Positions 57,703 through 64,000 of a DNA stretch of 64,000 bases are shown piece by piece; the first letter of the stretch is position 1; the number at the start of each line of letters is the position of its first letter. Origin of the DNA: Methylococcaceae bacterium (GTDB lineage: Bacteria > Pseudomonadota > Gammaproteobacteria > Methylococcales > Methylomonadaceae); assembly GCA_013140705.1 (NCBI GenBank), contig JABFSH010000009.1, positions 29,670 to 93,669 of the forward strand. The letters run 5' to 3'. The position numbers and the translations under genes were made by a program. Under the pieces are notes generated by a model. That model saw only the letters and a list, made by a program, of their open reading frames with translations. It had not been told where the DNA came from and ran no database searches.

Positions 57703-58676
57703 TGGTGCTAAAGCTTTTTTTTGCTGTTTTATTCTTTTCAATTACAACAGCTTCAAAGGCTGCTATTGATTCCAGTGCTGTTACTGCCTCAGAGGGAAAC
57801 CAGGTCTTATTGAACATGAGTAAAGCCATGAAGTCCTTGAACTATCAAGGTACAGTGGTGTTCTTAAAAAACGGCAAGTTGGAAGCAATGAAATACTTTC
57901 ATGCCGCCAACAAAGATGCCGAACAGGAACGTTTGCTTTCTTTAAATTCACCGCTACGCGAAATCATCAGAAATTCTGACCAGGTTAGTTGCCATTTTAA
58001 GGAGCACCAACAAACTATCGTCGATTATCGCCCCGTTGAACGATCTTTTTTGCTTGATATCCCCAAAAACATCAATGAATTGGCGGCAACTTACAGCTTT
58101 GACATCGTTGGTGAAGAAAATATAGCCATGCTGCCAGCTTATGTCATTGCCATTCAGCCGAAAGATAAATTCAGGTATGTCAGGAAAATCTGGATAGAAA
58201 AAAATTATTTTTTGCCTTTGAAAGTTGTCATTTATAATTTTTCCGGCCAAGCTTTAGAGCAGGTGGTTTTTACCGAATTAGAAGTTAAGGATTCCCTGCC
58301 CTTTGTGGGTGTCAGTAAAGCCGGTTCGACTGAAAAACCGGTATCAATCGCGCAATCTACGAAGCCTGATTCGCACTCGCCTTTTGTGGTTAGTGAACTG
58401 CCACAGGGATTTCAGGAAATATTTTTTACGCGATCGCCAGTACATAATTCCGATCAGCTTGTCGATCATATGGTATTGAGTGACGGGTTTTCTTCAGTAT
58501 CTGTCTATATGGAAAATAAAAATACAACAATACAAACAGGTCTGCAGTCTATCGGAGCCGTCAATTCTTTTAGCCGGACAATTGGAGATCATGCGCTAAC
58601 CGTCATGGGAGAAGTGCCGGCAACAACCGTCAAGTTAATTGCAGATGGTCTAAGACTCCGGGTTAGAGGGGAGTAA
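57699..58676 (+). CDS. rseB: Sigma-E regulatory protein RseB/MucB
   Basis: A 325-residue periplasmic protein that binds the RseA tail and protects it from proteolysis until lipid or LPS signals release it. Signal peptide KLFFAVLFFSITTASKA is followed by the LolA-like large domain (SLNYQGTVVFLKNGKLEAMKYFH, RYVRKIWIEKNYFLPLKVVIYN) and the smaller C-terminal domain (GFSSVSVYMENKNTTIQTGLQSIGAVNSFSR, VMGEVPATTVKLIADGLR). The start overlaps the rseA stop as ATGATG. rseC/mucC is absent. Confidence 0.93.
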   Translation: MMVLKLFFAVLFFSITTASKAAIDSSAVTASEGNQVLLNMSKAMKSLNYQGTVVFLKNGKLEAMKYFHAANKDAEQERLLSLNSPLREIIRNSDQVSCHFKEHQQTIVDYRPVERSFLLDIPKNINELAATYSFDIVGEENIAMLPAYVIAIQPKDKFRYVRKIWIEKNYFLPLKVVIYNFSGQALEQVVFTELEVKDSLPFVGVSKAGSTEKPVSIAQSTKPDSHSPFVVSELPQGFQEIFFTRSPVHNSDQLVDHMVLSDGFSSVSVYMENKNTTIQTGLQSIGAVNSFSRTIGDHALTVMGEVPATTVKLIADGLRLRVRGE

Positions 58677-58727
58677 TATTTAAAGTTAACTAGGGTGATG
58701 TGCTTGCTAAAACTATTAAATTTGGTT

Positions 58728-58794
58728 GACAGGCTCAACGCGAATGGAAAAAGTGAATAAACTCAATAAAACCATTTTTAGCACTGAGCCTGTC
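58728..58794. repeat. Palindromic CGACAGGCTCA-type repeat
   Basis: An inverted repeat GACAGGCTCA (58728-58737) / TGAGCCTGTC (58785-58794) about 50 bp after rseB, with AACGCGAATGG inside. It is related to the CTCAGCACGAACGG part of the family 1 repeats and to the hairpin at 7360. It could also act as a terminator or attenuator between rseB and mucD. The rest of 58677-59043 shows no gene. Confidence 0.55.
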
Positions 58795-59043
58795 GAAGGG
58801 TATTTAACAGGAGTTTTTACAGGTATCCTGGTGTTTGTTCTTTCGGAACATTAAATTCAAAAAGTAACAATTGAATTTTCCAATGAAGTCCGTAATTTCT
58901 TAATTTTTATTGTAATGCGTAAGTGTTAACCCTCACTTAATAATACGAGGGCATAGTTCTGGCCGCAAAGCGTTTTTTTAAGGTTGTTTGGGTTATTAAT
59001 TAACATGAATTGTTTTAATATTATGATAGGGAATGGAGGTGTT

Positions 59044-60447
59044 ATGCTGAAAAAGGCGAGTTGGTGTTTGTTTTTGATTGTTCTTTTTAGTCAGCCTGCG
59101 CTGGCTCAATTGCCTGACTTTACGGAGATGGTAAAAGATAACGGCAAAGCCGTGGTCAACATTAGTACAACAAAAAAGGCACAACCCGAGCCTGAAGGAT
59201 TGCAAAAGGATCAGCCTTTGCCGGAAGGGATTCCCCCTGAGATGGAAGAATTATTTAAGCATTTCTTCAACAACCCTGATGGCGGTTATGGACCGGGTGG
59301 AGACAGCCAGTCGTTGGGGTCTGGATTCATTATCTCCCAAAATGGTTATGTTTTAACGAACCATCACGTCGTAAAAGATGCAGACGAAATAGTTGTTAAG
59401 TTTTCTGATAGACGCGAGTTAGTAGCCAAGTTGATTGGTAGCGATGCACGGACCGATGTTGCTTTATTAAAGGTCGAGGCAAAAGATTTGCCTGCCGTCA
59501 CTATTGGGGCACCTCAGCAGCTACAAGTAGGGGAATGGGTGCTGGCCATTGGCTCGCCTTTTGGATTTGAGCAATCTGTTACTGCGGGCATAGTAAGTGC
59601 GAAAGGTCGTAGCTTGCCTGGAGGAAATTATGTGCCGTTTATACAGACAGATGTTGCTATAAATCCGGGTAACTCAGGTGGGCCACTATTTAATATGGAC
59701 GGCAAAGTAGTTGGTATCAATTCACAAATCTATAGTCGGACAGGCGGATTTATGGGGCTTTCGTTTTCTATCCCTATGGATGTGGTGATGAACGTCGTCG
59801 ACCAAATCAAAACAAAAGGGAAAGCGGCTCACGGTTGGTTGGGTGTGCAAATACAGGATGTAACGAGAGAATTGGCTGAATCCTTCGGCATGAAGAAACC
59901 TCAAGGTGCATTGGTATCCAAAATAATGCCTGGCAGTCCAGCGGAAAACGCCAGCTTGCAAATTGGTGATATTATTACCGAGTTTAATGATCAAGCGATT
60001 GAAACCTCAGCTGATTTGCCGCCTATGGTCGGGATGGCGCCCATCAATGAAAATGCAACGCTTAAAATTATCCGGCAAGGAGAAACTAAGACGGTCAATT
60101 TTAAAATTGGGTTGTTGCCGGAACAGGATGAAAAAGTTGCCGAAGTTAAAACGGATACTAAGCCTACCAATAAGTTAGGAATTACAGTGTCTGCTTTAAC
60201 CAATGAGCAAAGAGACGCCCTGCAAATTGCAAAAGGTGGAGTAATGGTTCAAGAGGTAGGCAAAGGAGCAGCAAAAGAAGCTGGAATTCAGCGAGGTGAT
60301 GTAATTTTGCGAATCCAAAATAACGCCATTAATAATGTCACAGATTTCAATGAAATAACCGCAAAACTTCCAGTCGGAAAATCGGTGGCTGCTTTGATAC
60401 AACGCAGAGGTAGTCCAGCGTTTCTGGCATTCAAAATAGAGAAGTAG
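59044..60447 (+). CDS. mucD: Periplasmic DegP/MucD-type serine protease
   Basis: A 467-residue HtrA protease/chaperone that clears misfolded envelope proteins. Signal peptide LKKASWCLFLIVLFSQPALA is followed by the protease domain with catalytic His (LTNHHVVKDADE), Asp (RTDVALLKV) and Ser (INPGNSGGPLF), then two PDZ domains (HGWLGVQIQDV; LGITVSALT). ATG 59044 is chosen because GGAGG lies six bases upstream and the signal peptide begins there; earlier in-frame starts would bury it. A strong hairpin follows. Confidence 0.95.
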   Translation: MLKKASWCLFLIVLFSQPALAQLPDFTEMVKDNGKAVVNISTTKKAQPEPEGLQKDQPLPEGIPPEMEELFKHFFNNPDGGYGPGGDSQSLGSGFIISQNGYVLTNHHVVKDADEIVVKFSDRRELVAKLIGSDARTDVALLKVEAKDLPAVTIGAPQQLQVGEWVLAIGSPFGFEQSVTAGIVSAKGRSLPGGNYVPFIQTDVAINPGNSGGPLFNMDGKVVGINSQIYSRTGGFMGLSFSIPMDVVMNVVDQIKTKGKAAHGWLGVQIQDVTRELAESFGMKKPQGALVSKIMPGSPAENASLQIGDIITEFNDQAIETSADLPPMVGMAPINENATLKIIRQGETKTVNFKIGLLPEQDEKVAEVKTDTKPTNKLGITVSALTNEQRDALQIAKGGVMVQEVGKGAAKEAGIQRGDVILRIQNNAINNVTDFNEITAKLPVGKSVAALIQRRGSPAFLAFKIEK

Positions 60448-60453
60448 TTTGTT

Positions 60454-60488
60454 CAATGATCCCGTAGCAACTATCTTCGGGATCATTG
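60454..60488. terminator. Bidirectional terminator CAATGATCCCG
   Basis: A perfect 11-bp stem (CAATGATCCCG / CGGGATCATTG) with a 13-base loop between the convergent ends of mucD and the lipoprotein gene. Confidence 0.7.
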
Positions 60489-60497
60489 CTATATCTT

Positions 60498-61304
60498 CTA
60501 TTTCGTGCGATTGTCCTTAGCTAATACTTCGAAAGATTCACCCGCCGGATTTTCATGTAGGTTTCGGTAATTGATCGAAATTTTAAGTCCGACAAAACGA
60601 CCTGCCATTTTGATCAATTCCTGTGTTGATTTGTCAAAAGTAAGTTTGACTTCATTGATGGTTCGATCTTCAGAGCCTTCTTCAACCCCGGATGTCTCCA
60701 GCAGAAAGCGGTAAATATAGATTTCGTTTTCGGCTTCAGTTGTAATTTCCAAAGGTGCGCCTAATTGGGCAGTAACGGCATATTTTTTGGGTAGTTCGGC
60801 AGTAATTTTACCTATTAGATCGGTGTTTGCGCGGAGCTGCATTTTGTCTTTATTGATTTCGGCGCCTCCGATAGAACGCAGGGACACTTCTAAAAATTTT
60901 GGAGGGGCAATCGCCAGAAATAAAGAAGAAAACGACCATGCAATAATTCTGTCTTTGTCATTAAAACTTAGGTCAGAATAAAACTTGATTTCTGGCGATA
61001 TTATCTTGTTGCGTTGGTCAATTTTACGAAACCAGTATCTCCATCGTTTGCTGCCATCTACTGCGGGAACTTTTAGGCTAGGCTGAAGCCCGGCTAAAGA
61101 AACAAAGTCTTTGCTATAGAGAATGGGCTCTTTAAAGTGTAAGGTAAAGTCGTCGTTGGTGGTGACCGTAAAATAACGATCAAATTCATCCATTTGCAAA
61201 TAGGTTTGATAAGCGCGAATCCAATGCAGGCAGCCCGTTAACATACAGGTCATCGTGATCAGGAAAATTAGACGTAGAGACTGCTTAATGGCTTTAATTT
61301 TCAT
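60498..61304 (-). CDS. Hypothetical lipoprotein
   Basis: 268 residues with a signal sequence and lipobox MLTGC (Cys25), so likely lipidated. The rest is mixed beta-rich sequence with FDRYFTVTTNDDFTLHFKEPILYSKDF, RWRYWFRKIDQ and EIYIYRFLLETSG; no known domain is recognised. No neighbours on the same strand suggest a role. It could belong to an uncharacterised envelope family of methylotrophic or related gammaproteobacteria. Confidence 0.75.
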   Translation of the reverse strand: MKIKAIKQSLRLIFLITMTCMLTGCLHWIRAYQTYLQMDEFDRYFTVTTNDDFTLHFKEPILYSKDFVSLAGLQPSLKVPAVDGSKRWRYWFRKIDQRNKIISPEIKFYSDLSFNDKDRIIAWSFSSLFLAIAPPKFLEVSLRSIGGAEINKDKMQLRANTDLIGKITAELPKKYAVTAQLGAPLEITTEAENEIYIYRFLLETSGVEEGSEDRTINEVKLTFDKSTQELIKMAGRFVGLKISINYRNLHENPAGESFEVLAKDNRTK

Positions 61305-61668
61305 AACGGGAATTGAACTAAGGGTAATTAATGCCTGAACAGGTGACTCTTGCCTAAAAACGGTTGCTGTTAGTTAGGTACATCGATCTTGATTCTACGG
61401 CAGATAATGGACCCATGCATCGAATTTTTATTGGGATTTTTCTAAATAGACTGTCCTCGGCGATATTGGTTCGGGCAATTAATGATTGCGCTACTGGATA
61501 TAATGCGATAAAGTCGATCCACTCGTTATTTCATTTCACATAAATATTTTATTTAAAACTAGTTTTATTGACACCAGTCAATGACAACTCAACCGCAGTA
61601 CATTGATTCTATATCGACTCAATTGTTTAAGTTGATAATAGAGTTCAGGTAAAACCGGGAGGGCAAGT
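61305..61668. other. Intergenic region before transglycosylase gene
   Basis: A 364-bp divergent control region without an ORF. A dyad ATTGAC-N4-GTCAAT lies at 61567-61582, about 90 bp before the plus-strand gene, and may be a regulator site; no well-spaced -10 accompanies it. Confidence 0.4.
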
Positions 61669-62349
61669 ATGCAAACCAAAATCCTAAAGCGAACTTATCG
61701 TGATGCTTTTAATATTCCGTTATTTCTATTGGCTGGTGCTGGTATAACTCAGCTGCACCAATCTACACCTATTGAATCGGCTGATTATTTGCTGGTTATC
61801 GATTCGGCAGAGAACGGGACCGCTGCTGCCGCCAGCAGTCAAATTCAAAAAGTTAAGGTGCTGACAAACTTTATTCAGGACAAATTCAATATATCTCAAT
61901 CGAAGGCAAGTACGATTGTAGCTGAAGCTTTTCGAAACGGCATTAAGCGTGATTTACAACCGGAATTGATTTTAGCCGTTATTGCGGTGGAATCGACTTT
62001 CAGAGAAAAAGCCGTGAGTTCGGTAGGCGCAAGAGGATTGATGCAAGTCGATCCAACAGCGCATCCTAAAAAAGTTAAATCAATTGGTGGGCTTAGAGCT
62101 TTATACGACCCTAAAAAAAATATTTCCGTTGGAACGCATATTCTGGCCCAGTATCTGAATTTAAGCGCCGGAAATCTGAGGCGAACCCTATTGCGCTATA
62201 ACGGTTCCTTGGGTGACTCCAGATCTCGCTACCCGGAAAAGGTTTTACGTGTTTATAATCAAATGAGAAATACTGCCAAGCTAGGTGAGCAGTTCCGAGT
62301 TGCGCAGTTGGAGCGGTCTTCACAAAAAAGTCTGGATTCAACTGGTTAG
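61669..62349 (+). CDS. Soluble lytic murein transglycosylase (SLT domain)
   Basis: A 226-residue peptidoglycan-cleaving enzyme of the lysozyme-like SLT/GEWL fold. The catalytic Glu is in ILAVIAVESTFREKAVSSVGARGLMQVDP; later family motifs are NISVGTHILAQYLN and LLRYNGS. The N-terminus (about 40 residues) is moderately hydrophobic and may be an anchor. A strong GGGAGG ribosome site precedes the ATG. Likely roles are cell-wall turnover or making gaps for envelope machines. Confidence 0.9.
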   Translation: MQTKILKRTYRDAFNIPLFLLAGAGITQLHQSTPIESADYLLVIDSAENGTAAAASSQIQKVKVLTNFIQDKFNISQSKASTIVAEAFRNGIKRDLQPELILAVIAVESTFREKAVSSVGARGLMQVDPTAHPKKVKSIGGLRALYDPKKNISVGTHILAQYLNLSAGNLRRTLLRYNGSLGDSRSRYPEKVLRVYNQMRNTAKLGEQFRVAQLERSSQKSLDSTG

Positions 62350-62511
62350 GGGCATTTGAAGAGATGATGAGCTAGTTATTTTTTCTGTTCATGGTGTGTA
62401 ATAATCAACCATGACTTGGTTATTAATATTTACCTGCAGAGTCCCGCTAATTAAAGCAAACCGATTTAATTTGGACTAAGATAAGCGCTCTCTACTTTGA
62501 AAGGATTTTTC

Positions 62512-62853
62512 ATGCGTCTTATTTTTCTGTTATATTTTTTTGCGCTGCCTGTATTTGCAGTTGACGAGCGCCCACCAAAAGTAGAAGAAAACTTGCCCGA
62601 AGTCCCTGATCCGCCATTGCCAGTGCAAAGTGGCGAAACCCTCGAGCCTGACATTACCATTATTCGTCGCGGTAAAAAAACCATACAAGAATATCGTAGG
62701 GGAGGAAAGCTTTATATGGTTAAAGTGATCCCCGACATTGGCCCCCCCTACTTTTTTCTGGATACGAATGGTGATGGTAAGCTGGATATTCGTAGAAGCG
62801 ATTTGAGTCAAGATACCAATGTTAATATGTGGAAGATCTTGGAATGGGATTAG
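62512..62853 (+). CDS. DUF2782 periplasmic protein
   Basis: A 113-residue protein with a short signal peptide (MRLIFLLYFFALPVFAVDE) followed by a Pro-rich stretch and a domain of the DUF2782 family (DITIIRRGKKTIQEYRRGGKLYMVKVIPDIGPPYFFLDTNGDGKLD). Family function is unknown. ATG 62512 is preferred because AAAGGA lies six bases upstream; a TTG at 62497 would sit on that site. The acidic DTNGDGKLD resembles a calcium-binding loop. Confidence 0.88.
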   Translation: MRLIFLLYFFALPVFAVDERPPKVEENLPEVPDPPLPVQSGETLEPDITIIRRGKKTIQEYRRGGKLYMVKVIPDIGPPYFFLDTNGDGKLDIRRSDLSQDTNVNMWKILEWD

Positions 62854-62953
62854 AAATGACGAAGTTTTCGTAACTTGCTTCAGGATGCAATTTTTAATCA
62901 CACCAAGCAATCAGGAATAAATGAAAATTTTTGTGAAAAACCTCATTAGACCT

Positions 62954-63835
62954 TCATGACAGTTCTACTAAAAGTTTGGCTATAAGATTTTCGGCTTGCC
63001 TTAAGTAGCCTCCGCCAAATAAATTCAAATGATTTAAAACATGATACAGGTTATAGAGTGATTTTCTAATGCTGTAATTTGAGTCTAATGGATAAACATC
63101 TTGATAGGTTGCGTAGAAATCGTAGCTAAATCCTCCAAACAATTCAGTCATGGCCAGTTCAGCTTCGCGATCACCGTAGTAACAGGCTGGATCAAATATC
63201 ACAGGATTACCCTCTCTATCAGTTGCTGCGTTCCCTGTCCATAAGTCTCCGTGCAGCAGCGAGGGAATTGGTTGATAATTGGTAAACAAACAATCGAGGT
63301 CGGACATAAGACGCTCTCCTGATGATTGTAGATGTCCGCCATAACCATTTTTTGCAGCCAGACTTAGCTGAAATCCTAGGCGTTGTTCGCGCCAAAATGC
63401 TACCCAATTGTTGCATCGGTCATTTAATTGAGGTGTGCTGCCAATAGTATTATTGATAGGCCAACCAAAAAAGGCTTTTTGTTTTAGGTGCATGTGTGCG
63501 ATTTGCTGTCCTAGCAATCGATCCGATTTATTGCTGGTTGTGCCGAATTCGAGGTTTTCCAGTACTAAGAATGAGTGTGTATCTGTTTTTCCGCATGCGA
63601 TAGCATCAGGGACTCGCACAGTACTTGTATTTGCAATTTCTTCTAAACCCATTCGTTCAGCTTCAAACATTGGTAATGATGCGGAATGATTAAGTTTTAC
63701 AAAATATGACTGAGTGGCACTTTGAAGTAGAAAAGCTGAATTTATATCACCTCCAGCCAGTGGAGTGGCTGTAAGAGCCTGAAAGGCTTGGCTGGTTGCA
63801 ATTTCAATTTGTTCAGAAATGGTTTGCCAATTCAT
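62954..63835 (-). CDS. Fructosamine kinase family protein
   Basis: A 293-residue small-molecule kinase of the aminoglycoside-phosphotransferase-like fold. Seen are the ATP lysine strand SYFVKLNHS, the catalytic loop SLLHGDLWTGNAA, the metal-binding VIFDPACYYGDREAELAMTELFGGF and the C-terminal LYNLYHVLNHLNLFGGGY. Members phosphorylate ketosamines on glycated amines and so start protein deglycation. Length is typical. Confidence 0.93.
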   Translation of the reverse strand: MNWQTISEQIEIATSQAFQALTATPLAGGDINSAFLLQSATQSYFVKLNHSASLPMFEAERMGLEEIANTSTVRVPDAIACGKTDTHSFLVLENLEFGTTSNKSDRLLGQQIAHMHLKQKAFFGWPINNTIGSTPQLNDRCNNWVAFWREQRLGFQLSLAAKNGYGGHLQSSGERLMSDLDCLFTNYQPIPSLLHGDLWTGNAATDREGNPVIFDPACYYGDREAELAMTELFGGFSYDFYATYQDVYPLDSNYSIRKSLYNLYHVLNHLNLFGGGYLRQAENLIAKLLVELS

Positions 63836-63906
63836 GTGCTACCTTACTGAGATAGTGCCGCGAAATAAATATCCTAGTACCCAACTTCTGAAATACATCC
63901 GATAAC

Positions 63907-64000
63907 CTAAATCAGCAGAGGTTTGCCGATATAAGTCCATCGAAACGGTTTTGCCAAGGTCTCATTAAAAAACTCGATGAACGCCAGGATACGTTGATTC
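63907..64000 (-). CDS. IS630-family transposase, C-terminal end (rest outside window)
   Basis: The minus strand reads into a stop at 63907-63909. The last visible residues are NQRILAFIEFFNETLAKPF followed by RWTYIGKPLLI, the typical C-terminal end of IS630/Tc1-type DDE transposases (a FI-x-x-F/YN-x-x-AKPF-x-WT pattern). The remainder lies beyond the window edge, so completeness is unknown. The element's end should lie between 63840 and 63906; a TA followed by GTACCCAACTTCTG near 63875 is a candidate boundary. Confidence 0.75.
   Translation of the reverse strand, partial: NQRILAFIEFFNETLAKPFRWTYIGKPLLI

Overview
The window reads as an ordinary chromosomal stretch of a gammaproteobacterium. 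The ftsK/trxB divergence, the aat-bpt pair, nadB divergent from rpoE-rseA-rseB-mucD, and dapA-bamC are all gammaproteobacterial arrangements. The general protein style resembles type I methanotrophs (Methylococcales), but no methane or methanol oxidation gene lies in the window, so that placement is inference. No rRNA, tRNA or CRISPR array was seen. Most of the DNA is coding. The long gaps are filled largely by short palindromic, MITE-like repeats.

Left part (1-15.7 kb): the end of metH, a YqhA-type membrane protein, a glutaredoxin-like protein, fumC and an aldehyde dehydrogenase, all on the plus strand. These are followed by an AI-2E-type permease. Next comes a peptide-ligation module: a GNAT/C39-peptidase fusion, a DUF2817 metallo-hydrolase and a divergent RLAN/RimK ATP-grasp ligase. 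A small island (NUDIX hydrolase, yeast-type cytosine deaminase, GyrI-like protein) is bracketed by repeat elements and a structured non-coding stretch.

Middle part (15.9-26.5 kb, all minus strand): the most unusual region. A HypX-type CO-forming maturation enzyme heads a five-gene run with a response regulator, an MHYT-domain histidine kinase, a CheY-like protein and a REC-histidine kinase. Upstream lie a GlxA/AraC-type regulator, a small coiled-coil protein, a flavin-binding/truncated-globin fusion and a ferredoxin-type flavoprotein reductase. Two near-identical 37-bp sites, each a direct repeat with 21-bp period, precede the small-protein gene and the reductase gene. They are good candidates for the binding sites of the adjacent GlxA regulator. 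MHYT domains are proposed diatomic-gas sensors and HypX makes CO, so a gas-related regulon is a reasonable hypothesis.

Right part (27.5-64 kb): a membrane-anchored pseudokinase, a membrane protein, purL, bamC-dapA, and a 2218-residue multi-sensor hybrid kinase overlapping an HD-GYP response regulator. Then come a DEAD-box helicase, a GNAT protein, a small lipoprotein, a class V aminotransferase, small proteins, ftsK, trxB, aat-bpt, nadB, and rpoE-rseA-rseB-mucD (no mucC). The window closes with a lipoprotein, a lytic transglycosylase, a DUF2782 protein, a fructosamine-kinase-like protein and, at the edge, the last codons of an IS630-type transposase.
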